From: Delphinus delphis
Lineage: Eukaryota; Chordata; Mammalia; Artiodactyla; Delphinidae
Direction of reading: 5' to 3'
DNA: 64,000 nucleotides
Assembly: GCF_949987515.2 (NCBI RefSeq)
Contig: NC_082703.1
Span: 9,386,680-9,450,679 of the forward strand
A model generated the notes under the pieces. The model searched no databases, was not told the DNA's origin, and saw only the letters and a program-made list of their open reading frames with translations. Shown here one piece after another: positions 12,300 to 23,620 of this stretch; the first letter of the stretch is position 1; each line of letters opens with the position of its first letter. The position numbers and the translations under genes are program-made.

Positions 12300-13495
12300 T
12301 TTAAAAATGAAAATACAGAAGTGTATGCCCTCTTTTAATTTACTTCACACTATACATGGAAGGCATGAATCATCTGATGATGAAAACCAAGGCATTGTTT
12401 ACCTGGTAGCATTGCATCTTTATTTCACCCAAAGTAACCAGGACAGAAATAAAGGCTGTGATTTAAGTGTTTTGGGATTGAAAGAGCATCTTTGTAGAAG
12501 TTAATGTGGCAGACTCCATCAGGACTTTTTCTGCACTATTTCAATATTTTCATGTTTCTTGAATGAACTTGGGGTGTTATCACTTTTTTCCCAATGCACA
12601 CATTTAATATCATATTTGTACAGAGCATTCAGAATTCTTAAGAAACAAAAAGTGAGCTACCCCTGGAAAGCGAGGGAGAAGAGATTATTTGCCCTGCCTT
12701 CTGTTTCTTTCATCATATCCCTCTCCTTTGGCAATGGCCTTTATCCTCCATGCTCACATCAGGGAAAAGACCAAGGCCAAATCCAACTCTTTGGTTACTC
12801 CATCCTCCTTCTGGGTCCTGTCCTTTTGCTTTGAACCTCCACCCCGAAGAAGGCTTCCAGGCCAGTAACCTTTCCTTTCTTTCTTTTTCAGAAGCTTCTT
12901 GTTGTCAGCATACTTGCTCATTTCTTTAGTCCAAGTGTGCCCCTTACAAAAATATCTACTGCCCCTGACCTTTGAAAAGGGCAAAAGGGGGTTTTAGCTA
13001 GCGCTAACAGGGAGAGGATGAAAGCCTTGACAGTCTCCACGGAACTCAAGGATACTAAAATTTCTCAAGGTGCAGCCCCCTTCTCTCCGTTTGCCAAATC
13101 TTTGTGCTTTTTGAGCAACTGGCTTGAGTAAATCTGAAGCAAAGATAAGGAAGGAAAATAGTTCTCAAAGGGTAAATTGTAGCCTCTAAAAGAGGAAGGA
13201 AAACTTGTCATCTTTCAACCCAACTTTCCTTGGCAGAAGCAGCCTTTAAGAATTCCCTTTAAATGAGTTCTCGACTTCTGGCAGGCTTCTGGCTATGCAG
13301 CTCCCTTTGTTCAGGAATGATGTTTTAAACTTCCCAGTTTAGCCTCACAGCACAGTTTTCAGGAAAGTTTTTTTATTTTCTATATGTTCTTACTTCTTAT
13401 CCCTAAGACAAGTTTTTCTGCCAAATAAAACATCAATTTCCAAAGAACTGAATTACCTCTAATATTGTATTTATGGCTTTCTTGATGCCTAAACT

Positions 13496-13499
<4 letters not shown>
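12300..13499. other. Unannotated non-coding sequence
   Basis: No repeat recognised. Overlapping 91-codon plus and 76-codon minus frames near 12559-12984 are without domains. Confidence 0.45.

Positions 13500-13534
<35 letters not shown>
13499..13534. repeat. (CA)n microsatellite
   Basis: About 15 consecutive CA units ending in a CG-containing variant 'cacgcaca'. Confidence 0.95.
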
Positions 13535-14235
13535 AAGAAGTCATATACCAATTAGAGTATGTTTCACTGCACTTTTCAAGTTCATGCGTGACTTTGGGTG
13601 CGATATTTAATTAGCAGCAATACAGCAAAAGACGACTGACTTTTAGAAACTAGAAACCCACATACAGGCAGAGTCTCCTTCCCCTCTCATCATCTTTTGT
13701 GTGTGTGTTTTTAATGAAATATCCCCGGGTTTCAGTGATCCGACAGATGTTTGACACAATACCCGTTCATTAGAAATGCTGTATATTTATCACATCTCGA
13801 AGATGGACTTTTCAGCTCTTTCTTTCAGCCACATGTCTCAGATGAATATGCATTGTGAGACGACTTATTTGACAGGTACAGAAGGGTTGAGTGGCAAGGA
13901 GAGAACATTATGAATCTCACTAGAATTAGGAAAAAGAGGTAGAGTGACTGCACCAGGTCATTGTCAATAGTTCAGTTTGAATGAGTACAGGTGCTATTAT
14001 CTCACAGGCACATAAAAGGAGAGAGAGGAAAGATAAGAGAGCTGCATTTTCCACCTGTTGGCACATCGATGGGTTTATTCTAATCCGCATATCTCTCCAT
14101 GCCCTTCATGAGAGCTTATTCATTTAGCTCCAGTGGGCCCACTGAACGTGGGTATTTTAAATGACTGTTAATGAGACAGCAATTCTCTCATTTTCAGGTT
14201 CATAACACCCCAAGCCACAAAATATCATAGATATC
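13535..14235. other. Unannotated unique sequence, possible conserved non-coding DNA
   Basis: No repeat or gene recognised. The sequence is balanced in composition with several TAAT-type motifs, and it sits between a CA repeat and an L1. I note it as a possible regulatory element only because it is repeat-free. Confidence 0.35.
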
Positions 14236-14239
14236 CCAT

Positions 14240-14735
14240 TTCTTTTTTTTAATTAATTTTCATTGGATTATAGTTGATTTACATTGTTGTGTTAGTTTCA
14301 GGTGTACAGCAGGGTGAATCAGTTATGCATATACATGTATCCACTCTTTTTTAGGTTCTTTCCCCTCATAGGTCACTACAGAGTATTGAGTAGAGTTCCC
14401 TGTGCTATACAGTAGGTCCTTATTACTTATATGTTTTCTATATATAGTAGTGTGCATGTGTCAATCCCAATCTCCCAATTTAACCCTCCCCCTGCTTTCC
14501 CCCTTGGTAACCATAAGTTGGTTTTCTACACCTGTGACTCTATTTCTGTTTTGAAAATAAGTTCATTTGTACCCATTTTTTAGATGTCACATATAAGCCA
14601 TGTCACATGATATCTGTCTCTCTCTGACTTCCTTCACTCAGTATGACAATCTCTAGGTCTATCCATGTGGCTGCAAATGGCATTATTTCGTTCTTTTTAA
14701 GACTGAGTCATATTCTATTGTACATACGATGCCCT
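14240..14735 (-). mobile_element. L1 3' end, 5'-truncated
   Basis: The T run (14243-14250) is the antisense poly-A tail. It is followed by antisense L1 3'-UTR signatures such as 'ttagtttcaggtgtacagc' and 'tatacagtaggtccttatt'. The ORF2 end follows as 'ctcagtatgacaatctctagg' (14638-14658), up to about 14730. It is closely related to the L1s at 27.8 and 37.4 kb. Confidence 0.9.
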
Positions 14736-15346
14736 TTTTATTCATATTGGACAGGTGGCAAACCATTTTTCCTTTGGGTCTGTGTTGTCCTTCTCACTTG
14801 ATAGCTCCACCGGCCCCTGCTGTAGGCCTTCCTGGGTCACAGCATCATCACCATGTAGAGCAAAGAGTTTTAGAGGCTTCCAGCCAATCACCTCATGTGT
14901 GCTGTCATCCTCTGACCCCTTCTACCTGTAGACTCTGTGAAGGAGAGATCTCCTGAGTCCACTCCCCCACTCACACCACCTTCCCCCCGCTGCTTCTTCG
15001 GGTATCTTCACTGTGCCCCGCTGTGTTCAGAAACCTTAGAGGAACGGTTGAGACAATACTGTAGGAGAGCCTTGGTCATCTGCAGCCACCCAACACACTT
15101 ACAAAATTTTATTTTCCTCCAAAACATTTTGCCATTGGTGCTTGCCAAAGAGAGGTGCTTTTGTTTTTTTTTTTTTTTTTTTTTTGGTTTGTTTTTTTGA
15201 AAATGTCAAGGTAACAGAAAAGTTTATTGGGACAGGAAATGTGCTACCTTTGGTCCTAGGAGAGGAGGAGCATCGGCCACCTGCTATATATACTAGATCT
15301 ATACCTTTATGATGAATTTGCTTTGATTTTAAAAGGTTGATGGAAC
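14736..15346. other. Unannotated sequence containing a long poly-T
   Basis: No gene recognised at 14736-15160. A long T run lies at 15161-15199. Just after it, at 15221-15226, 'tttatt' is the reverse complement of an AATAAA signal about 20 bp from the run. This arrangement resembles the 3' end of an mRNA retrocopy on the minus strand, but no parent gene is recognised. The 88-codon minus frame here is not credible. Confidence 0.4.
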
Positions 15347-15806
15347 TGAGAGCAGGCCACCCCAAAATGTGTCATATTGATTATTTTAAAGTTACTTAAG
15401 AAACAGCCAGTGCAAAGAGGACACTCTGACCCTCCCTTGTCCTCTTGAAGGCAGGAAATAAATCTCCCATGTGAAAGGTACCCTCTGCATACCAGGAGGT
15501 AGAAATATATCCTCATCACTACAGACAGGGAATTCAGGGCTTAGAAGGCTGTATGAACAAACCTTGTTACTTCTTTACTAGTTTACTCCCCCAAGCCCAA
15601 CCTTGTCAATTCTTTACAAATTTATTATTTCTTTATTTAAAAGATATAAAAGCTGATCGCTTTGGTCACTTCTTCGGGTCTCATATCTTTGTATGTATAA
15701 AATTAAATTAAATTTGGTGTTCTCCTATTAACCTCTCTTTTAATACAGGGAGTGTCTCGCCAAGAACCTAGAAAGGTAGAGGGGAAATTATTTTTCTTCC
15801 TCTACA
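15347..15806 (+). mobile_element. Solo LTR, class I endogenous retrovirus type
   Basis: About 460 bp running from TG to CA ('tgagagcaggccacccc' to 'cttcctctaca'). Features in the expected order are a 'cagtgcaaagagg' U3 segment, a TATA box (tataaa, 15645-15650), 'ggtcacttcttcgggtctc' and ATTAAA at 15702-15707 as a possible polyadenylation signal. 'aagaacctagaaaggtagagg' lies near the end. No second LTR or internal retroviral region follows, so it is a solo LTR. The exact family is not assigned, and no clean 4-bp duplication was found. Confidence 0.68.
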
Positions 15807-16699
15807 GGGTCAGAGTTTCATCTTGATTTCCACCCAGCTCAATTTCTAGATCGTGGCCTCTACTATTAGTTTCCTTCATGTTCTGTTCTGTTCTCATTAA
15901 AAGGAAGCTATTTTTACATAAGTAAGGGAACGCCACAATCTACTTTTTGTCAGCATGCTAAGATAATAAACAAGAGGGGGTCAGAAAAAGAGGAGGCAGA
16001 AGTCTCCTATGAAACACTTCAAATGAGAAGGATTTCCTTTTGTCCCTCAAATTTTTGGTTTCAGTTAGACATTTTACTTGACATGTGCACTGTGTATTGT
16101 GATATACTTGCATGGTGAATACAAAGATTGTCCTCGACGTAGAGGACAAATCCTGGATTTGTCCTTGACAAGATATGTTGAGGCCAGGTCTCAATGTTCC
16201 TCAGGGTTCCTGCTGCATAATTGTTACGTTATCCGAAGGACACGAGGAGATCTCTGGAAGTGAAGGAGTTGTGTGTGTCCTGTGAGACACCAATTCATAA
16301 ACATGGTTTGTTTGAACCTTTAATGGAAACACTTGTGTTCCAGCTGAAAGAACACAGACAGTCGTTCTTCACTTCCTTGAATGTCACACAAACCCACAGG
16401 ACTGATGAACAAAGTTGAGTATCAGAAAACCCTCTGAGAGGGGGAAAGAGGGGAGTCACAGAAGGAGCAAGTACAAAGTATCAAAAGAATAAATGATCCT
16501 ACTTTGGAGAAGCATAGTGATCTGGAAGGGGTGCATGGGTACCTTTGGCTCACACTTATATGTTGATATTCTCCTTATTTTCTTCTCACTTAGCTCAATT
16601 TTAGGGGCTATATCATCCATTCCCATGGCTCCTCTGTAATTACTATTACACAGCCACTGTCTGAATTGGAGCAATGAGCAAGTGTAAGTATATGAGTCA
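15807..16699. other. Unannotated non-coding sequence
   Basis: Repeat-free by eye. Short frames (61-78 codons) overlap on both strands and have no domains. Confidence 0.4.
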
Positions 16700-16705
16700 G
16701 CAGAC

Positions 16706-16860
16706 ATCTGGTCCTGTCCAAAACATCCATAAGACATTGGTTTATACCAAAAAGTCTTTGATATTTGGTCCTGTACAAAACGATTTGGCATGGACCAAAT
16801 ATGCTCATGGATGTTTTGGATAGGACCAATTTCAAGGACATTTTGGCATGGATCAAATGT
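16706..16860. repeat. Nested inverted repeat of unknown family
   Basis: A 25-bp arm at 16709-16733 pairs with 16804-16828 (23 of 25 positions). Inside the 70-bp loop a second perfect 11-bp inverted repeat occurs: atatttggtcc at 16761-16771 and ggaccaaatat at 16792-16802. A related palindromic 18-mer, 'atttggcatggaccaaat' (16783-16800), recurs with two changes at 16841-16858. It could be a degraded palindromic DNA transposon, but I do not recognise the family. Confidence 0.75.
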
Positions 16861-16869
16861 CTTAAGGAG

Positions 16870-18665
16870 ATGGAAGCAGATTCAGCACTTGAATGACGGG
16901 TAAGGGGTAAGTCGCCAAGCGCTTGGAGAATCAGCAATCATCAAAGGAAGCCATGGACAGCTTTCCTGAAACTAATAGGTAAACGTTTCGATGAGATCTG
17001 TTGCTATGTCAGCGATGACTTATCTTAAGGGTTAAAAGAGAAATAATGCTGACTTGACCATTTTATTTTTATTTTGAAAGTGAATAAGACACCCCCTAGT
17101 GACCACAAAATAGGCAGCTGGTTTCTCTAGGTCAGTTAAGAGCCTTCCCATGATGGGAAAGAGGAAAGCCAACTGGAGGGTTGAGGAGACTGTTACAAAA
17201 AGATCCACCTGGGAAGAATGTATCCCGCAATGACAGGTTGTGTGACGATGATGTGAGATTGTCAAACACTTTTGTATCCTTCCCTTCAGTCTGGCTTCTG
17301 TACCTTTCGAAGGAGCACATGGCTCGATAGGGAGGCAGCCTTGAAATCAACTGACAGAGCGGAGAAAACATTAAGAGCGTCTGCAGCCACAGGACACTCT
17401 GCTACAGTGAGATTTGTTGTAGGACAGAAAAGACAGCTTTATAACAACATCTTATTGATATCGGCTTCCAGAGCATGGATAGGAAAAAAAAAACGTATAC
17501 ACTGGCAGCAAGTGTTTGCAGCATGAGTTAGGGTCTTTGATGGAACAAACTGGGCTACCAATAAAGTAGTACAAGAGGGAAAATAAAGATGCTGCAGCAG
17601 TGAAGAATGATCATGGGGCCAATAGCATACCTTGGAGTGTCGCACCTCAGCTCCATTTTAGCAATAGAATCATGGGCTTAGACCTCTGGTCTTCCCGTTT
17701 GAAGCATCAATAGATGTCTTACCCAAGGGTGACTTTACAGAGATGGTATGATAATAATAGCTTAATGTGAGATAAACATCTATCTGATTGCACAGGTGGA
17801 ATTCTTAGAAACAAACACCACACTTAGATTCATGCTGATTATAGTAAGGTTATAATAATATTAGCTAAAAAATCAATTTCAAAGTTCCCGTCAAAAGTCA
17901 TTGATTTGTTATTTTCGAGTGTACAGACTGCTTTTCAGTTGAATTGCTTGATTTGTCTTAAGCCCCAAGTTCACAGATCTTGAAATATTGATTTTATTGT
18001 TTTAAAATGGGGAAATTATATAGAGCACCCGTTGGTCAATGGTCAAGCTGCAATTAAGTCAATTCAGGATATTTTTTCTAACACGTCACAATCACTGTTC
18101 AGAATAGCTTTGATTTGTTGCATTGCTATATTTTTTTTTTCGCCTCTAGGGACAGTGTGGATGCTAATTCAAATTTTTCAAGGCAGGAAATGAGGTGTCT
18201 GGTCTGGTAAAGAAAGTCATTCATCAGAGTTACAGTTCTTCCTGGCTGGGGATGTAAACGGAAGCATCTAAACAGTCTAAGAAAGCTGATCTTATGACAT
18301 CCCTGGAGAAGATGTCGTAGCGCTAACATAAACCATCATTACTCTCCACTTCCCAGGACCTAAGTACTTCAAGTTTAGTGATAGATAAATAGGTTCTGTT
18401 TTTATGAAAAGATGTAAAACATGAACGTTTCTTTTGTTCTAATTCCTGATGATGCCTGTGTGTTTGGAGAGAGGGAAAGAGCCCCTTTAGGAAAAAAGGC
18501 AGCATCTGATTCCAGTTCTTTCTTGGTTATTCTTGCACTGATTTGAAGGGTTTTTTTTTTTTTTTTCCTTTCTTAATGCAGTTATATCCCATTTGGACAG
18601 CTCTGAAGGGTGTTACTGGGTTTAATTTGTCACATCACACTTATTTCTAAATCTTGTGCGTTTCA
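16870..18665. other. Unannotated non-coding sequence with two poly-T runs
   Basis: No gene or recognised transposon. T runs occur at 18128-18139 and 18549-18566. Overlapping short frames on both strands around 17032-17645 lack domains. Confidence 0.4.
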
Positions 18666-19165
18666 AACAAAATAATTCTAGATGCTATAGGAGACAGAAA
18701 GAATTTTGAGACTCAATTACCTATCTTCAAGCAACTTGCCCTAGAGATAAAGAGGAAGTATATATCATTATTTTACCTCTTACTGGGGGGCTTTGGCATA
18801 AAAAAATAACTAAAATTAAATGCAGCTTTTGTGCTCTGAAGCCAGACACCCCACTCTGTTATTTAGTATCTGGGTGACCTTGGACTTGTGCTTTAGTTAC
18901 CATAGCTATAAATGGTGTTAACAGTACAACATACATCATAGGGTTTTGGTAAGTATTAAATTAGTAACTATACATGAAGTAATGAGAATGCAATCTTGAG
19001 GCGATAGACTCAGTAAAAATATATGAACAAGGAAGTGTAGGGGTGGTGAGTGCTGTGTTATCATAGCAGGATAAAGGGATAGCAAAGGGGCTGGGAGAGG
19101 ACTTACCTAGGTCAGTTGGAGAAGGCCTCCCTGAGGAAGAATTATTTGGACTGAACCAGAGAGTA
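18666..19165 (-). mobile_element. L2 LINE remnant in two pieces
   Basis: Antisense L2-like text, 'caagcaacttgccctagagataaagagg', lies at 18729-18755, and 'gagaaggcctccctgaggaag' at 19119-19139. Both are in the order expected of a minus-strand L2. A MIR-like piece separates them, suggesting insertion into the older L2. Divergence is high. Confidence 0.55.
18815..18965 (+). mobile_element. MIR SINE fragment
   Basis: Core signature 'tctgggtgaccttggac' (18870-18886) with 'tttagttaccatagctataaatgg' behind it. Lies between two L2-like pieces. Confidence 0.68.
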
Positions 19166-19199
19166 GAGGGCATTTCACCTCAGAATCTTCTTAAAATGT

Positions 19200-21244
19200 C
19201 ACTCTGTATAAAAGTGGAGTTACGGGTGGCTTATGAGATGGAGAAAGAAATCATTTGACTGTGGTTAAGTTGGTCTGGGGAGGCAGTGCTCTTGGTAAAT
19301 CTTCATTAACTGAGTGATTGAAGGGTTAACTGATTAGTTCATTTATTGCATGAAACCTGGAGAACCAAATGGTGAATAAATATTTAGGGAAGAAAAGAAT
19401 GAAGGGATGATGGATCATATTAGTGGTAATAATGATGTAAAATTTTGGAGGTAAGAAAATATGAGGGAGAAATCAGTACTCCGTTAATGTGGAAGACATA
19501 CAAGATGACAAGTCAAAGATAAATGAGGTGTCAGGCCTGAATGACAAGTACACAGTAACAGGAAAACACCAAGGGGGACTTGCTTTGAGGGGGAAAAAGA
19601 TAAGGACACCCCTTTCATATAGATGTACGCACATCTGAAATGTGGTTACATTTTGTGATGCACAGTGTGATGGAAAACGTGTTTTGGACAAATTTGCCTC
19701 CAAAAAATAGGAGAAACTCAGAACTTAGGTGAGCATTAGAACTAAAATATATAGTTTTATTTAACCAAAGCAGTGATTATTCATCTCTCTTCATTTCTTT
19801 CATCTTCATAATGGGTTATCCATTATCGTGATTTTAAAAGTGATTGAATTTAGCAAATATGGGTTGAGCTGCCACTCAACACCAGGTTGAGATGAATAAA
19901 ACATAGTTTCCACACCTCTAGAGGGGATAAGGAGAAAGGGGAACCAGCAACACACACGTACATACACACACACACACGCACGCACAGGAATGGTTAGTTG
20001 ATTAAAGGCGATCTGGGAAAATCTGATACAATGAGAGTAAAAATTTTCAAGAAGAGCTCTCTCAATCATTTAGCAAAATATTTCATGGAGAATAAAAGCT
20101 AAGAAACTGCCTTTAGATTTGTCAACTAGGTGATGATCATTGATCTTTGAAGGGGAAAATTCAGTGGAATACTGGAGAGAGAAGCCACGGTGCATCTCTT
20201 ATCCCTTCATCCTTCATTCCCTTGGGTTTTCAAGAAAAGTCTTATCAGTTGGCAAAAAAACGTGTTAGTTCTTTCTATAAATGCAGACAGTAAATGGCTA
20301 AGACATATTCATAATCACTAAAATACCAGAATCCACTTTAAAAAAAATGACAACTAAAAGCATTTAGAAGACAATCAGACAGTGACAGGGTCACCGCTCC
20401 CCCCAAATAAAGTATTGTCCCCAAAATAAAACTTCTAAATGTATATAATAATGTGTAATTAAAGATATAAGACAATTGCATTTTCTGACATCTCATGCCA
20501 GTGGAGTTGCTACCTTGAAGGGTGTCTCCAAATGATAGAATGAGTAAATAAACGGGAGAATTCTTTAAGGATAATTTATTTACTTTATCTTAAGAGACAA
20601 ATTTGATAATAAATAAGAAAGAAAAGGACAAAGGTTTTGAAGGTCAAGTTAAGCATTTTTCTCTAACAAGGTTATTTTGACATTACTAAATGAAGCAGCC
20701 TCAGAACTTTGAGCAGCTCTATTAGATTAATGATAGCATCAGCGATACAAGCAAGCACCATTTGTTAAGCACCTTTCCTCCTCAAGACTTTAATTCTACT
20801 TGGAATATAGAAAATGGAGATGAAAAGAAAGCCTGGTCTAACCCTGGTGACTATATATTTTTTTCCCCTTTAAAAAAAATTTTTTTTTAATTCAGTGAGA
20901 AGGAATCCATAGCAAAAAATAACTTTCCCAGACAGTACCACGAAAATCAATAATCAGTCTTGCCAGAAGAAATCCAACAACATTTTCAGTGCTATTACAG
21001 ATTAGACAGACTGTATTGATAATAAAAAGCCATGTGTCCAGTCTTTTATATACTCTGAAAGGAAGTGTCTTCATTATTGCATAAAACCTCTTCACCTACT
21101 CATACCCTCAGCCACAGATAATCTCTTCCTCCTTTCACTTGTTTAGAATTTTACATTTCAAGCAGAAAGTGAGAACTTCTGGTTAAACATGGAGGCTTGA
21201 GTATGTGAGGGCTTTTTCTCTGCTCCTTCCAGAAATCCCATTCA
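19200..21244. other. Mostly unannotated sequence; short L2-like piece and CA repeat
   Basis: A weak antisense L2-like stretch ('gagatgaataaaacatagtttcc') lies at about 19888-19912. An imperfect CA repeat with CG interruptions follows at 19949-19987. A T/A homopolymer junction occurs at 20869-20889. No gene recognised. Confidence 0.4.
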
Positions 21245-21725
21245 AATGAGAGTGCCCTACCTATGAACGATTTCTGTTCCAAGAGCACGTTTGTAAGTCC
21301 AATTTGTTCATAAGTCCAACAAAGTTAGCCTAGGTACCCAGCTAACACAATGGTTATAGAGTTCTGTACTATAATAGGTTTATAATACTTTTCACACAAA
21401 TAATACATTAAAAAAACACAAAAGATAAACATTTTTAATCTTACAGTACAGTACCTTGAAAAGTACAGTAGTACAGTACAACAGCTGGCACACAGGGGCT
21501 GGCATCAAGTGAACAGGCAAGAAGAGTTCCTGATGGGAGGAGGGAGAGCAGGTGGGAGAAGGTAGAGCTGAAGGATTGTCAGCAATAGGAGATGGACGGC
21601 AAGCTGCCATTTCCCTCACACCTGACGTGGACGGCACAGGATCTGGCTCCTTGCTAAGAACAGATGCACGTTCACATCTTTGGAAGTTCACAACTTGAAG
21701 CTTCACATGTAGGGGACTTACTGTA
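21245..21725 (-). mobile_element. Tigger-like (pogo/Tc1-mariner) DNA transposon remnant
   Basis: The right end on the plus strand reads 'aggggacttactg' followed by TA (21724-21725), so the minus-strand element begins 'cagtaagtcccctacatg' after a TA dinucleotide. The other end, near 21250-21270 ('agtgccctacctatgaacga'), is a degraded inverted copy. Within it the minus-strand frame around 21450-21620 resembles the C-terminal part of Tigger-type transposases (pattern recognition only). The central catalytic region is missing, so it is an internally deleted non-autonomous copy. Confidence 0.6.
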
Positions 21726-22549
21726 ACGCTAAACCCACAACACAAAGGGAAAGGGGAGGGAACTATCAGGGGATAAAGAGATGTCAACAAAAGAATCATG
21801 CAGCAGGAGCTTGTAAAGGCTTATCTATTGAGATTCTACATATCAAGGAAGGCTACAGTGAGGCGTGAGACTGAAAAGAAAGTCTACCTGAAAGTCCTCA
21901 CGGGAACTATTTAAACACTTGGTCCCTTCCCAGAAACTGGTGGTTTATTTTGTGGAGAAATAGAATCAGAGGTTACCCAGATTTTAGCACATACGGCACA
22001 GAGGAAAGGTGAGGGAGAGGGTACCATGCTTGAAAGTTACTGTTTGATGATATCCCCCCGTCCCCACAAACCTTAATTCCACTTCACTGCAAGAATATCC
22101 TGTTTTGGCCAATATTCATAGGCAGGAGTTTGGAGCAGTCTTCCCTGGAAAAATTCAACACACCCAAAAAAAGACATAAATAGTGACCTTTGGTGGTGCC
22201 TCAAAGAAACAGCTGGGTCCCCACCCAATATTGCTACAGTGAAGCCCACTGGTCCTTAAGACCTACCCACATATACAGAAAATTAGAGGATCAATCCAGG
22301 AGATCCATGCCTCCTGCATGTTGATCACTATCACTGTTTTCTAAGGAACTAAATCTGGGGTATAATGATTCAAGAAAATTTTCTAGAAGATAACAATATT
22401 ATTTTCCAGATCAAAAAATCTTGCTAAAGTCCCAGTATAATGAATGATAAATTACTTAAAGCACATCAACATGCGAATTTAGAAAGCAAGAGAAGAAAAA
22501 AAATCCAAAAAGCTTTGAGAAAAAGAAATATATCAGATAACATCAAAAA
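21726..22549. other. Unannotated non-coding sequence
   Basis: AT-rich sequence between the Tigger remnant and the L1 pair; nothing recognised. Confidence 0.4.
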
Positions 22550-23050
22550 GAATATTACTCAGTCATAAAGAGAAAAAAATTGGGTTATTTGTAGTGAGGT
22601 GGATGGACCTAGAGTCTCTCATACAGAGTGACGTAAGTCAGAAAGAGAAAAACAAATACCGTATGCTAACACATATATATGGAATCTAAAAAAACAAAAA
22701 TGGTTCTGAAGAACCTGGGGGCAGGACAGGACGCAAACGTAGAGAATGGACTTGAGGACACGGGGAGGGGGAAGGGTAAGCTGGGACGAAGTGAGAGAGT
22801 GGCATGGACTTATATACACTACCAAATGTAAAATAGATAGCTAGTGGGAAGCAGCTGCATAGCACAGGGAGGTCAGCTCGGTGCTTTGTGACCACCTAGA
22901 GGGGTGGGATAGGGAGGGTGGGAGGGAGACGCAAGAGGGAAGAGATATGGGGATATATGTATATGTATAGCTGATTCACTATGTTATAAAGCAGAAACTA
23001 GCACACCATTGTAAAGCAATTAGACTCCAATAAAGATGTTAAAAAAAAAA
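22550..23050 (+). mobile_element. Young L1 3' end, 5'-truncated
   Basis: Starts in the ORF2 C-terminal codons ('agaatattactcagtcataaag') and continues through the 3'-UTR. Signatures are 'aataccgtatgctaacac', 'gtgctttgtgaccacctag', a G-rich tract (22901-22927) and the end 'ccaataaagatgtt' followed by A10. The terminal 'ataaagcagaaactagcacac' type is the cetartiodactyl L1 3' end. It is directly followed by a second L1 3' end. Confidence 0.93.
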
Positions 23051-23172
23051 GAGGGAGGGGATATGGGGACATATGTATGCATATAGCTGATTCACTTTTT
23101 TGTACAACAGAAACTAACACAGTATTGTGAAGCATTTATACTCTAATAAAGATCTATTTAAAAATTTTTTAA
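23051..23172 (+). mobile_element. Second L1 3' end in tandem
   Basis: Immediately after the poly-A of the previous copy comes 'gagggaggggatatgggg', then 'atatagctgattcac', 'acagaaactaacacag' and 'ctaataaagatc' plus an A/T-rich end. It represents only the last ~110 bp of an L1 and is more diverged than its neighbour. Confidence 0.85.
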
Positions 23173-23181
23173 AGCATCAAA

Positions 23182-23620
23182 TGGTATAAAGCATTGGACG
23201 TCTCAGCCACAACACTGAAATCTAGAAGATGATAAAGCAATTTCTTCAAAATTCTGAGGGTGAATGGTTTTCAAACTGTGATTGTACATGCTGACAAATT
23301 GTCAATTAAGCGTGAGAGCAGAATCATGCACTTTCTTATATCCAAGGGTGAAAGCCATCTCTCCCTTCCTACGTTTTTCAAGGCACTATGGGTGTGTGCT
23401 GCCAAAACAAGAGAGTAAACGATGCAAAAGGAGGGCGACCCTGAACTCAGTAAGTAGGGGATGCAACAAAGGGTGAGGGCGAAGTCCCAGGAGAAGAGCT
23501 CTGTGTCAGGCTTTAGCATGAGTCCAACAGGGAGCAAGGGGAGAGAGTTATCTGGAAGGGGTTTCCTGGAAAATTGTAGAACTGTTGCAATACCTGAGGT
23601 GTTTTAGTGTCCAGAGAGGG
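23182..23620. other. Unannotated non-coding sequence
   Basis: No recognised repeat. Opposed 64- and 88-codon frames at 23271-23537 are not credible genes. Confidence 0.4.

Noticed and set aside
21392..21799. 135-codon minus-strand frame as a gene
   Set aside because: It lies mostly in the Tigger-like remnant and only resembles the tail of a transposase; no catalytic part is present.
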